52,000 bases of DNA from Symsagittifera roscoffensis (Eukaryota > Xenacoelomorpha > Acoela > Convolutidae): the NCBI RefSeq assembly GCF_963678635.1, contig NW_026970932.1, positions 1 through 52,000 on the forward strand, given 5' to 3'. Position numbers and translations under genes: made by a program. How positions within the stretch are numbered: the stretch's first letter is position 1; every line of letters starts with the position of its first letter. Positions 1 to 10,260 of this stretch are shown piece by piece. Under the pieces are notes generated by a model, which was not told where the DNA came from, ran no database searches, and saw nothing but the letters and a program-made list of their open reading frames with translations.

Positions 1-163
1 AGTCATGATTCGAGTCATGTTTTGAGTCATGATTCGAGTGAGTTTCAAGCCGAGTCATGAGTCGAACAGCTCAGCTCGGGATAAACACTTCTCGTTGATC
101 CGCCCGACATATTTATGTTTGACACAAATGAGCCATAAAATAATCCAGTATTCAACATTTTAG
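1..163 (+). other. Tail of an upstream intron with short degenerate repeats
   Basis: Bases 1-80 are made of a degenerate unit around GAGTCATGATTC. A motif near 50-95 (GAGTCGAACAGCTCAGCTC) recurs in altered form near 45341-45372. The stretch ends in CATTTTAG, a usable splice acceptor, immediately before the open GON-like exon. No gene is visible in it. I read it as the 3' end of an intron whose upstream exon lies outside the window. Confidence 0.45.
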
Positions 164-457
164 CTTCATCGAATGATTACACAATTCAAGTACGAGGATA
201 CCCGCTGCGAGTATTTTGCGAATGGGGCCAAAACGGAGCCCCCACCAAGACTTATATGAATTTTGCATCCGCCTATAACATATATTCTCAGTGGGGTGGC
301 AGCAATTACGGCCACCGTCCGCCGTATGCGTGGTCAAGGAGGACGTTTCAAAAAGCGAGGCTGTTAGTGGACAAATGTTTCCTGGCAGTTGACATCGCTG
401 ATGTATCCTATTCGACTTTGTCAGGGGCAACTGTGTCAAATGACTTCAATGCACTCC
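164..457 (+). CDS. GON-domain exon, first half (host gene)
   Basis: An open frame of about 98 codons, clearly GC-richer than its surroundings, runs from a TTTTAG acceptor (AG at 162-163) to a GTTAGT donor at 458. It encodes YTIQVRGYPLRVFCEWG, then a Tyr/Ser/Gly-rich stretch, RRTFQKARLLVDKC and LAVDIADVSYS. The spacing and residues follow the N-terminal half of the GON domain known from GON-1 and ADAMTS9/20: the YT-x-V-x-G-x-P-x-x-V-x-C strand, then F-x-K-x-R and a later D-x-x-x-S. It ends in phase 1, which fits the exon at 42982. GON proteins are secreted; in ADAMTS proteins the domain is C-terminal to a metalloprotease, which is not in this window. The frame would otherwise reach a stop at 460-462, so a terminal exon or a relic remains possible. 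Confidence 0.68.
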
Positions 458-602
458 GTTAGTTACTGTTCCTTAATTTTATTGTAACTGTCAAAAAAAC
501 GGTTCCCAGAATTAAAGCTTAGAAAAATATACAAAAGTTTTGAATGACTAATGCAAAGTAGATTGAGCCTTGCGCTCAGATTTTCTTGTCAAACTGCTAT
601 AA

Positions 603-1006
603 TGAGTTAGGACCGATATGGTTAACTCATAGAGTAATTTCGGATAGGGTACACCGTCTGCTCGTCACGCTATCTTATTTTCGGCCGGATAGATACGTGC
701 AACTTCTTATACCGATCCTAATCTTACTCTTATACTTACTAGTCTCAGGGTGTTTAACTAGTCTCTGCTAGGCTCAATAGATCTAGGGTATACTGGTTTA
801 TTGCGGCTGTTGAAGTTCTCTTGGAGAGGCAACTAATTTCTAAGTTAAATTCAAATCTCTCTGGTGCTGAAATTACAAGTAATTTCAGCACTTACAAATA
901 AGTGGGTTGTTAGTTAGATGGATTATGATTGGTTAAAATTGAATATTTTACAGTGGTAAATTATCCAATATATCCAATTATAAAATGTAGTTTAGATCAG
1001 GTTCCA
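603..1006 (-). repeat. 3' LTR of the giant element
   Basis: It matches 18905-19314 at about 96 percent by eye, with a 6-bp indel near the TGAG end. It contains a perfect 11-bp inverted repeat at 866-889. On the element strand this is the downstream LTR, adjoining the 1.6-kb noncoding 3' region. Base 603 follows the ATAA target site. Confidence 0.88.
866..889. repeat. Perfect hairpin in the LTR
   Basis: GCTGAAATTAC, two loop bases, then its exact complement GTAATTTCAGC. The other LTR (19174-19197) keeps it with one mismatch. A stem this compact could shape the RNA, for example near polyadenylation or as a packaging or dimer signal, but function is inferred only. Confidence 0.7.
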
Positions 1007-2604
1007 CGCATCCGGGTTTTACAGAGTTTTTTAGAATTATCTTTCTGCAATTTGAAGGATGGATGATGAACGTTGGTAATTGGCGAACATCATATTCTTG
1101 TCCGGTTCCTCTTTGTCGAAGAAGTTCCAGGACGCTGGAGATAGGGACATACAATCGTTGCGTCGTCTTTTGACAACGACTGTGATCACCAATGAAATCA
1201 ATCTGATTTCAAAATGATTTGCTATGATGGGTTTTTCTGTATTATGTAGAGAACTTGTTTTGTGTTTAACCTCGTCTGGGAATGGCGTGGAGATCGTGTG
1301 TGGAAGGGATTCCTCGTAACTCGGATCTGTACGTTTACTTGAACATCGAGGTGGTCATTGGTCTAGTTCAATGAAGTCCTTTTCTGCGAAGTCAAGTCGT
1401 ATTCTAAATCCTTTGAGTTGTGATTGTGGACGGCATATCGGTTGTGCTTAGCCATTCTTTTGTTCGAGTGTAATGGGATCATCTAGTCTTTGGATGTTCG
1501 TCTTTGTTGTTGTGTATTGATCTATATACTGCAAAGTATGATTTACATTTTATAAAATTATGTTAGTCCAATTTTTTAATCATGATTTTAGTTAATCGTT
1601 TTCACAAAAGCGTTTTGTTTTAGTTTGGTTGTTTTGAAGAATTACTCATCCTTGAGTACCTCTTATTAAAAATAGAAGTGTGGTCACAAAGCGTGGATGT
1701 AGCGCGGTGGGTTAGGCCGGCTATAGAGCATGCTCAGGACGTCCTCTCTGGTGGGTTAGGCCAGGAGTGGGAGTATGATTTCGTGCTGTTTCTTTGAGAG
1801 GTCCTGTTATGTGATAACGTTTTATGCTGGGTTTATGTTGGTCTTTTTTATGTTACTTTGGTCGTGTCCTTTTTTTCAAAAATCAAATTGTTTTTGGTAT
1901 AGGTTTGTCTTGCGACTTTTTTGTGTTTCATTATTTCTTTCGTAGACTTTATAATAGTCTTCAAAAGAATAAATCATCCAGTTTTAAACTGGTTTAATCC
2001 GGTTTGGGTACCGTTGGTTTTCTTCTCTCAGTCATGCTGTTATTTTATGATTTGTGGTGTTTGGTAAGCTGCGTTGGTTAGTTTGGTTTAGTATATAATT
2101 CCTTTCCAACCGGGTTAAAGGAAAGTTTGAAACTTGTTATCGTGTGTTAGAGGTTTTGAGTGTGAAAACTTGAAACTTAAAATCATTATATAAACAATTC
2201 TTCGTGGGCGAGCTGTGCGAGTTTGGATAGAATTCTTGTGCGATTAAATGAAAATATCAAAAAGTTGGTACTGCATTTTCATTTTATCAATTTATTACAT
2301 AGACTTTGAATTTCACTGCGTTTAGGGGAAATTTAAAATTATAAATTTTCATCGTAATTAATTTTACTGCTTCATGGGGAAATAATTTATAGATTAATTT
2401 ACTCCATTTGGTTTGAATTTTATTACATTTTTTAGTGCAAGATATTAATGAATTTTAAGAGAATTTTAACAAATTTGTGTTTTTTTTCTTGTTTTGTAGG
2501 TGATCGTGGTGTAAATACTAGAAATATAAGTGAAAACTTAATAAAAAATTGTTAATACTAATTTAAATTTATTAGTGAATAGTGTTTTAAATTATACTTA
2601 CCTG
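1007..2604 (-). other. Long noncoding 3' region of the giant element
   Basis: About 1.6 kb between the last ORF and the 3' LTR, without a credible reading frame on either strand. It holds a 13-bp direct repeat GGTGGGTTAGGCC at 1706-1718 and 1750-1762, and AT-rich DNA towards 2604. No clean polypurine tract is visible next to the LTR: the element-strand bases just before it are ...ACCCGGATGCG. Confidence 0.6.
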
Positions 2605-3357
2605 TTAATCGTCTGGGAAAAAGCCGTGGGGGAAGATGTCGTGTACCATATCTGATGTTGTTAGTAATTTGGCTAGTATGCGAATGATGTTTTTAGTTTG
2701 GAGCAGTGGCCAAAGCAATTGAAGTGCTTTAATGGTTTTTAGTTCTTCGGTGCCTACTGCAAACTCGTAAGGTGTGTTTTGAATGAGGTTATATATTTTG
2801 TGATTATATTTAGTATTGTCAATGAATTTTAATATTGGTATTTCTATAGGCTGGATAAATTCATGCGGGATAAGGAAGTGTCTGGAATCTTCGGCGTTAA
2901 AGGTCTTCGTGATGGGACAAAATATATACATTTGGGTTACTGGGTCATAGTTGCGAAGGATGCCGTGGAGGTTAGTAACTTTGATGCAATATGTGAAAAT
3001 AAGGAAAAATGGTGATGTGTATTTTGAGTTAAGAAACTGAAAGCGATGGTGTAGTTGTCTTGATGGGGTATGCAAATCAAAATGATTTTGTATGAAACGA
3101 TAGTATGTATTTGTGTGAGTTTGTTTAGTGCGTAACATAATATCGTGGGAACAGTGCAAATCGCGTTCATTTGGTGCAAGAAAGTGAAAGGTTAGTGAGA
3201 ATAACTGAAATTTATCATGGAAACTTTCGTAAGCTTGAATATCAGCTAGTGCTTCAGATATGATGTGATCATATTTTCTATCAAAAATATTAGTTGTGAA
3301 TACGTATGACGTTTTGATGAAAAATTTTTCTGTTAGTTGTGGGTTAGCGAAGCGGTC
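2605..3357 (-). pseudogene. Unknown ORF near the 3' end of the giant element (about 250 aa)
   Basis: Open for 250 codons from just after a stop at 3358-3360. No ATG lies near the upstream end, so the true start is further upstream and broken. The product looks globular rather than repetitive, with mixed hydrophobic and aromatic residues (IFDRKYDHIISEALADIQ, LIPHEFIQPIEIPILKF) and no clear signal peptide, membrane helix or zinc motif. I do not recognise it. It follows the env-like frame and its Ser/Pro-rich tail; broken open pieces between 3360 and 3627 suggest it was once longer or joined to that tail. Candidate roles are an accessory protein or a cellular capture. Confidence 0.5.
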
Positions 3358-3627
3358 TTATCTAAAAATTTGTCTTAATTAGGTCGGATGATATTATGGT
3401 CGTAATATTCTATTGTAAATTCGTTAGCTCGGGGTGCAGTTAATGTTTTTAGTAATTTTTTTATCCTTCGTAAGTAAATTTTCTAGGTGTTAGTGTTGTA
3501 GTGAGTCTATATAACATGTCTTTGTTCTTTTCTATGTCGTCATGATCATTAGTTAGTGGTAGGCAAAGGGGGTTAGTAAAATTATAATAAGCTGTTCAAT
3601 GAAGTGTGGGCATTAAAAAATCTTCAT

Positions 3628-4374
3628 CTACGAATTTATATATTGTGGAAATGAGGGTAAGGTGATTGCTAGAAAATTTTTCGTGTTATTGTGTTGCGGA
3701 TGATTAATAAATTCGCAGGCTGTTCCGGGTTTGATCGGGAATGGGTGATTCGGGAATTTTCTTTTAAAAGTGCGATAAGCTCGGTTAGTGCTACTAGGTG
3801 TTTCGGTGGATGTGGATGATTGTGCTAATGATGCAGTGTAAGCTGAGGAGGATGTAGGAGTAGGTTGGTTTGAGGATTCTATTGTGGATGAAAGTTGATG
3901 TATTGTGAGGGTGTTAGGGTGTATTAACTGTTGTTGTAGGGTAATAAAATTATCGAGTTCCTGGGAAATTTGGGAGGTATCTGGAGAATTTTTATATGAT
4001 CGGTCGGAGTGAAGTGAAGAGTAGGTTGGGGTCACTTTCGAAGCATAAGAAGGAGTGGAAACGGATGGGAGTGAATTATTTGATGGGATTGGTTGAAAAG
4101 GGGGTTTTGAAAAAACTGAGGAGTTGGTCTGAAAATTACTTGACGGAGATGGTTCGGAGTATGCAAATTTGTCAGGGGTTTCTTTAATAGGGTTATTAAG
4201 TTGTGAGGTAGAGTATAAAAATGAAATATCTGAGTTAGTATCAGAATTCGTGCTTGATGATATATTAATAATCGGAAAATCGGGTGTTGGGAAAGCAAAA
4301 TGGGATTTTTGTGATTGGAGTTTGAAAGTTGGCTGGGTGGGAATTTGAGCGGTGTAGGGCTCCAAGTTGTCGGC
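3628..4374 (-). pseudogene. Ser/Pro/Thr-rich tail in frame with the env-like ORF
   Basis: About 245 codons, in the same frame as the env-like ORF and separated from it only by one TGA at 4375-4377. The first codon that could be read as a start is TTG at 4365; there is no ATG, so this is most simply a C-terminal extension cut off by the stop, or read through. It is low complexity and rich in Ser, Pro, Thr and Asn, and ends in a basic patch (TNRAYRTFKRKFPNHPF) before TAG at 3628. It looks disordered, like a cytoplasmic or mucin-type tail. Function unknown. Confidence 0.55.
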
Positions 4375-5619
4375 TCATCGTGGGCTAGAAAAATGATTAT
4401 TTTGAGACTGAAAAGTGGTGGTGTGGGGTTGTTCTATTCTTTGTTCGTATGTATTATCATTTTGTGAATGATGTGTCATTATATGCTGGATGGGACTTTG
4501 TGGTATATTTGGTCTAGAATTTGGGTTATTTGCGATTGCTAGGTTTCGGAAATTACGTGGGACTAATGATAACGGATGGTTTTGTGGTAGGGGTGGCAAC
4601 TGTGGTGCGGTAGGTGTTATATCTATATTATTATGTTCTTCGTCGTAAATGTTCTGTCTTGTGGATATTTTCGTTTTCTTTTCTTTTATTTGTGCGTCTA
4701 GAAGTATTTTGTTTATTGATGATGAAAAAATTCCAAAAAATCCTGCAAACAGTATGCGTGCTACACTTGCTTGTCTGTTTACTTGTGTGTGTATAGCGTA
4801 TGTGTTATAGATTCCTTTTAAGATTGAGAAACGAAATCCTATAAATTTAAACATTGCGTATAAGATAGTTAATTTTTCTAAGATGCAATAGGGCCATCCT
4901 AGAAAAGCTAGAATTTCATTTTTTAGGGTGACAAAACTGAAAATATTTATAGGTGAAATATCCTGTGGTCTGTATTTTTCACCGCTTAAATATATATAGT
5001 CTTTAATGTCTTTAAAATATCCGCTATAATCTTGTGTATAAATATCTGCAAATCCTGCGGTTTCGGCAAGTTTTCTTAATTTTTGGTCAATTGACTGTCT
5101 TTGTATAGTGTCCATTTGTGTTATTAATTCTTGAAATTGTTGTGTTTTAATGTGATGTTGGATATCTGATTTAGAATATATTCCAATTGATTGTAAATCA
5201 ATATTTGGATTTCGAGCAATAGCTCTGATGCTTTCGGGTAAAATTTTTTTGAGTGATTGCATTAACGTAGGGTATGGAGTAAGGAGATAGTATTTATCTT
5301 CATCAGGATTCAATTGTACTACAATTTGGCTATTTTCTGATCCACATGGGACTGCGGTATCCCAAAAATATGTTCGTCTTGAAAGTGTGTCGACAAAATG
5401 TACTTTATTTCTATAGAATATAGGGATTTTTTTATAACAACGTTTATTTTCAAAAACATATAGTGGTGATACTTTTTTGGTACAAGTATAAAACCATAAA
5501 ATATTTCCTTCGTAGTCTAGAAAATTTGATCTATTTCCTGACAATAAGTATCCTGTGTAGAGTTTTTTAATACTGCTAGTGCGAGTGGTTGTAGGATTTG
5601 TGTCCTTTCCAATTCGCAT
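4375..5619 (-). pseudogene. env: Envelope-like glycoprotein, C-terminal part with membrane segments
   Basis: A 414-codon open frame downstream of pol. In order it has GNRSNFLDYEGNILWFY (about residues 28-44), a Cys-containing KKIPIFY strand, VHFVDTLSRRTYFWD, a later Cys, YYLLTPYP, an SIGIYSKSDI helix start, then hydrophobic segments near residues 230-270 and 285-305 and a Pro/Asn-rich end. This order of motifs resembles the C-terminal region of chuvirus-type glycoproteins, some of which were captured by BEL/Pao retrotransposons. That is a family-level recognition without a database search. As an env it would mount a fusion glycoprotein on the particle. It is the longest intact piece of a larger env frame that starts near 8089 and is broken by frameshifts. 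Confidence 0.6.
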
Positions 5620-5657
5620 GATTGGTGAAGTGTTTCTAATTTGGAGAGTGACATTTC

Positions 5658-7172
5658 TTAAAAAATTCGACTAATTGTGTAGTCTAACTTCATATCTAAG
5701 TGAATATCATAATGGATATTACCAAAGTAGGTGTTATTCCTTAGTGATAGTTCTTGTAAACGTGTACTTCTACTGTCATGTGGCTTTAGTTTTCCACCAG
5801 GTTGACCTGTGCTTTTTGATGCTGGTATGTATGATGCTCCTTTATTTAGAGGATGACTTGTAGCATAAGGGTCAAATTTCAATTTTCCAGTGGTCATGTC
5901 GAAACCTTTTTCGTATTCGACAAGTATTTTAGACTATTGTGTTTTATAAAAAGGGGTTTCTGTATAATATATATAATATTTTCTATATATATTATACAGA
6001 ATATATATAATATTTTTCATGAAATTTTATCATTCGAGCGTGTATTTTTGCTACTTGAAATGTAGTGCATGTATCTTCGGGAACCAAACAATTGTTGCTT
6101 GTGTTCGTGTTGTAGGGTCACAATAACCTTGATCGTTTTTGCAAGGTAATCTAATTCCTTGATAGATCATTGTTTTATCTGATAAATCTCGTGTGAGTTG
6201 TACTTTTTCGAGTTGTATTTTCCAATCGAAAAACATTATTTCTTGATATCCTTTATTTTATGTGTCTGCTTTGCAGTTTGAGGGGTCATTGATTCCAATG
6301 TGTGGTATCCAGTGGTTATCGTGTATGTCATAAGTTAATCTTCCGTGTGCGCCGTTGTATGGGTTTTTTTCGTCTAGTCTTATATGTCGTTGATATCTTT
6401 CAAGTTTTGCTTGATGTACAGAATCGACAAAGACTTGAAAATTTACTATTTTTCTGTCTGTGTTTTTATTTCTTGTGATGTTTAGTCTGAGTAGTTCGTT
6501 TGTACAATCGTCGGGATTTAGATGTAGAAGTCGTTCGATATTACTTTGATAAAATGATTCGTGATCAAGTCGATTTTTATTTCCGTTTGAAACTTGTGAA
6601 CAATGTACTTTCTTTTCGGAAAATGTTGCTGTAAATTTATATCCTGTGACTGTTGTTGCTCCGGCTTTTGAATAAAGTTTCGCTATTACATTTGTAGTTT
6701 CTATAGCTTGTGGTTCTGTTTCGCATTGTGATACTTGATTTATTGCATATTTGTGTAGTGTTTTTTGTTCATGTTCTTCACAATCGTAATGTGTTACTAA
6801 TAAATTGTAATGTGTTCTGGTTGGAGATTACTAGAAAAAAGAGTTGGAGAAAAATTAATATTTTTAGAATATACATGTGTATGATAATCCTGAGTATGGG
6901 TTATAAAATTTGATGTAACCAATTGTCTTTTTGGTATATCTGTCGTATTTGTATATTACTTCAGTTGTTATAAATGGTGGTGGTAGCGATTGAGCTGTTA
7001 TATTTGGGGGATTTAATGGGTAAGGATGTTGAACAATATTATTAAGTTTGATCGTGATTTCGAATTTCAATTGGAGACTATTTTGTTGGAGTATCTTTGT
7101 GGATATCTTGTCTATATTGTAGTCTATTGAGTGCCCAACTGTGGAGTCGGTTACTATCTTGATGTTGTCCAA
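5658..7172 (-). pseudogene. env: Envelope-like ectodomain, broken into several frames
   Basis: Successive open pieces in different frames: 6864-7172, 6258-6830 (about 190 codons with no ATG), 6051-6236 and 5658-5897. They read as one Cys-bearing extracellular region with N-glycosylation sequons (LRLNITRNK, LRNNTYFG), a CKNDQGYCD cysteine pair and a helix-prone stretch next to the C-terminal env frame. The pieces abut without spacers, so this is one ancestral frame damaged by small indels. An AT-rich 15-bp hairpin lies inside it at 5959-6000. Recognition as env rests on position, cysteines, sequons and linkage to 4375-5619. Confidence 0.5.
5959..6000. repeat. Perfect 15-bp AT hairpin inside the env-like region
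   Basis: TCTGTATAATATATA at 5959-5973 is exactly complementary to 5986-6000 around a 12-base loop. A related AT run follows to about 6020. It lies in the env-like coding strand and could be a small insertion that helped break the frame. Confidence 0.75.
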
Positions 7173-7986
7173 ATAATGGTGGGGGTGCTATGAATGTATT
7201 CCAATCTAATCTTAAAGGGATATTTGTTGATGATTGTTCTCGATATCTAGCGTCGAGGTTATTTGGAAAACTTAAGGGGAAAAGCGTTGGTGAAATCTGG
7301 CTTAATGATGGTGTTGACGGTAGTGACAATGTTTCTGGTAGTGATGATGATGTTGTTGTATCTGTAGAAATGTCTATTGGATCGTTTACTAAGTTTGGTT
7401 CACCTTGTGTATATGAGTGCGTTGTCCAATATGGTAGTCGTGTTTTGGGATTTGGGGTAGTTAAAGGGATTTTCACGTTTTTGTTCAGATGTTGGTGTTG
7501 AACCTAAGTAATCTGAGGGTATACTTGAGGTGCTACGTTGTGAAAGAAGTGGTGGAGTTTCTGGTAATATACTATTTGGGTTTTCTGAAGTAGTTGGTGT
7601 TGGTGATTGGGGTACATCAAAATAAACTCTGGGGGTTTGAAAACTTCTGTTTCGTCGTGGATGTATAATTTGTCTATTTATTTCGACTGTATTTTGGTTT
7701 TGACTAATGCTTCTTAATCTACTTAATTCTTGTGGTAATTTTGGGTACAAATTATACGTTGGTTCACTTAGGGGTGCCTGTCGCTGAACTGGTTCTAATG
7801 GTTCGGATAAGCGGGCGTGTCGTTCTTCAAAAGTGTATGAATTTTCTTGGAAAGAAATTCGTGTGGATGTGTGGGGGTTTTGGGTAGTTGTAGGTAATGT
7901 CGGGTTTTCTTGGGATGATGTCAGTGAAGACTGATTTTGTGATTGTTGGTTAGCAATGTTTGAAGGTATTCTGATTGATTTTTGCT
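7078..7986 (-). pseudogene. Pro/Ser/Thr-rich N-terminal region of the env-like ORF
   Basis: Two overlapping frames, 7400-7986 and 7078-7476, carry a continuous Pro/Ser/Thr-rich sequence with a frameshift near 7476. The composition suggests an extended, possibly O-glycosylated or disordered stretch. It lies between a hydrophobic N-terminal piece at 8003-8089 and the Cys-bearing ectodomain, so it fits the N-terminal part of a long envelope precursor. No specific domain is recognised. Confidence 0.45.
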
Positions 7987-8002
7987 AGTGGAAAAATTTA
8001 TG

Positions 8003-8089
8003 TTAATTGTAGTATTCTTCAATGAAAAGAATTAAAAGGATTGTTGCTAAAGCGAATGTGATTATTGCCTTTTTTATACATTTGCACAT
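8003..8089 (-). pseudogene. Short hydrophobic start, possible signal peptide or anchor of env
   Basis: An ATG at 8089 opens 28 codons: MCKCIKKAI followed by TFALATILLILF and a stop at 8003. A basic N-terminus with a 14-18 residue hydrophobic core is typical of a signal peptide or signal anchor. It lies directly upstream of the Pro/Ser-rich frame, which restarts about 20 bases further on in another frame. Confidence 0.45.
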
Positions 8090-8171
8090 TGTCAATATTA
8101 GGGATGATAAAATGTTATGAAAATTATAAATAGTAAAAAAAAATCTGTAGCACTAAAATTGTTCGTATCAT

Positions 8172-8574
8172 TTAAATAAACTTTGGATTATCGTACCTGT
8201 GAATATGGTCAATGATATGGGAAAATTGGAGATATCTTTCAAATAGGGAGTAGAAAATTAAAAAAATGTTGCAAAAAATTATTAAAATTATTATAAAAGC
8301 TTCAAAAATATCAAATAGAAACATGAATAAAAGTTTGAGTAGTATGAAAAAATTTATGAAAATGTTGAAAATTGTATTTTTAAAGATATTGACTGATCGA
8401 GAGAAGAGCATTTAAGAAATAATTTCTATGTCTAAAATTTTTTGTTGTTTTGAGGCGAGATTCAAGTGTGGTCGAATTATTTATTGATTTTTTGACAAGT
8501 GGGTTGAGTTTTGTGAAAAGTTGTTGGGGGCTAATTTTATGGTGTTCGGGAGGTCTTCTTTGCTTTATTTTCAT
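8172..8574 (-). pseudogene. Small basic/hydrophobic ORF between pol and env
   Basis: An ATG-initiated frame at 8574 (MKIKQRRPPEHHK..., 64 codons) overlaps by about 30 bases a second frame to 8172 that is strongly hydrophobic (FLFDIFEAFIIILIIFCNIF). Joined by a frameshift near 8400 they would give a basic N-terminus and one or two membrane helices. This may be a small membrane accessory protein, or the older N-terminus of env. The hydrophobic part is also very AT-rich, which favours chance Phe/Ile/Leu codons, so confidence is low. Confidence 0.3.
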
Positions 8575-9005
8575 TTGTTGGGTGATCTGGGGTATTTTTG
8601 AGATATTTGTACTTTAGGCCAAATGAATATGGTCCTTTTTTACTTTAGGCTAATTTACCATTTTTGGTTGGAGGGTTTTTGAGGTCTGAGTTTAGAAAAT
8701 TTTTTTGATCTTTGCGTTATTAGATAGGGGAGGGTTATGATATTGTAGTGGTATTTATTTTAGTTGTCAAGTTTTAGCGGGTTGCTTATTTTTGACCTGG
8801 AGGTTGTAAAGTTATAGTTATAGATATGCCTGGAGTTTAATATCTTTCGTCTAATAGGTTGGTGTTATAGTTATAGAAGGTGACGGATTGAATGAGTCCT
8901 ATTGGCTGAATCTGAACTAGAATTGTTGCGTGTTTTGTCAGCATGTTATTTTGAAAAATGAAAGTTCAAAATAAGTCAGAGGTGCAAAGATTATTAATTT
9001 TAAAA
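8575..9005 (-). other. Noncoding gap between pol and env regions
   Basis: No credible frame. It contains short direct repeats: TACTTTAGGC near 8609 and 8640, and GTTATAGTTATAG twice near 8812-8880. It may hold signals for making an env message, but none can be named. Confidence 0.4.
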
Positions 9006-9829
9006 TTAAAGTTGTTTTTGAAATTCAACTTGCTTTAATGTTTTAGATTGTGGGATGAATGTTTTGTAGTTTTTACGTGGTTGATTTCTAAGTCGTGATT
9101 CTCTATGTTCTGATTTTTCTACTTGTTCTTGTGGTAGAATTTTTTCTATCATTTTCCTATTTTTTCTTTCTTTTTGAGGTTTTTTTTGGTCTGGCATTTT
9201 TGTATTGTTTTGAGTTGTGGTTTGTTTTGGATTTTGTTTTTCATGATGAACGTTGTGTTGTTCATCTATTTTTTTTCTGTATGTGAATGATTTTGAATAA
9301 TTTTTAAACCTGTGAAAGAATATAATTGAGTTAATTCGGGTAGCGCGTACTCTTTTGGGTAGTAGGGCAATAGATTGTTACGATGTTGAACAATTTCCTT
9401 TTGATTCGAATCGGTGAGTTTATACGTTATGTCAGTGGGTTTGGCAATTATTTGGTATGGTCTTTTTCGAAGGGGTTGTAATTTTTTAGAGATTCTTTTT
9501 TGTGTATTAAAGTTAGGTATTAAGACAAATGTTCCAATTTTTAAATCTGTGGCTGGTGTAAAGCGTGAATTAATTTGTTCGTTAATCTTTTGCCTTTGTA
9601 ACAATTTTTTATTTCTATTTAAAATCCATTCGGTATGTGTGCCGGAGGCTAATTCAAGAATTTGTGGGTGATGAAAATGATTTTCGTCATGTGTGTGTAA
9701 AGGTAGGTTATAACAAATTAAGTAACAAATTATTGGTTGGCAATAACCTTGTGCATTTTTATGGGAATTTGCTGTAAACATAATTGGTTTACGTGGCTTT
9801 TGATGAAAAACCATTTCGTATGGTGACAT
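9006..9829 (-). pseudogene. pol: Integrase C-terminal domain (GPY/F-like) and basic Pol tail
   Basis: The frame 9266-9829 begins with MSPYEMVFHQKPRKP, the usual end of the retroviral-type integrase core (SPYE-x-x-x-x-x-x-P), and continues to KLQPLRKRPYQIIAKP, a GPY/F-like module with its Gly replaced by Arg, then NNLLPYYPKE. After a frameshift a very basic tail (9006-9197, Lys/Arg/Gln-rich) ends Pol. The tail does not look like a chromodomain. It continues the integrase frame 9857-10252 across one broken junction near 9840. Confidence 0.75.
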
Positions 9830-9856
9830 TCCTATAGTTGTCGTGATTTGTGTATT

Positions 9857-10260
9857 CTATGCTAAGGGAAATATTTTTACATCTGCTGACCATTCTGTGT
9901 ATTTTGTATCATTTCCGTTTATTATACATCTGAGGTATTCTTGTAGTGAACGGTTCATACCTTCGACTAAACCGTTTGTCCAAGGTGCATGAGATGTACG
10001 TGGTTTATGTTTGATGTTATATAAGTGGCATAGTGTGATGATTTCATTATTTATGAATTCTGTACCGTTGTTTGTAACTAAGATTTCGGGTAATCTGAAT
10101 TTAGCTATCCAATGTTCATAAAGCGTCGTATAGGCATAATAAGCGTTACAATGTGGTACTGGGTTGAGTGCTACATAATGTGAAAATGCGTCAACAATTA
10201 CCATAATGTAGGAGTTTTCTTCAGAGGATGGTGAAATTGGTCCTTTTGCATCGAATGAAA
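9857..10260 (-). pseudogene. pol: Integrase catalytic core with a mutated second Asp
   Basis: Open through the DDE core. The first Asp is in SFDAKGP (10250-10252). The second active-site position reads LVTNNGTEF, where Asn (10070-10072) replaces the expected Asp. The Glu is present in NGLVEGMNRSL (9962-9964). PWTNGLVEG is the usual Ty3/retroviral landmark. The enzyme inserts element cDNA into host DNA, and loss of the second Asp should abolish catalysis. It stops at 9857 by frameshift before the C-terminal domain. Confidence 0.82.

Noticed and set aside
586-771. Hydrophobic ORF shared by both LTRs (also 18774-19079)
   Set aside because: It is conserved only because the LTRs are copies of each other. 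It starts at a non-ATG codon here and lies antisense to the element.
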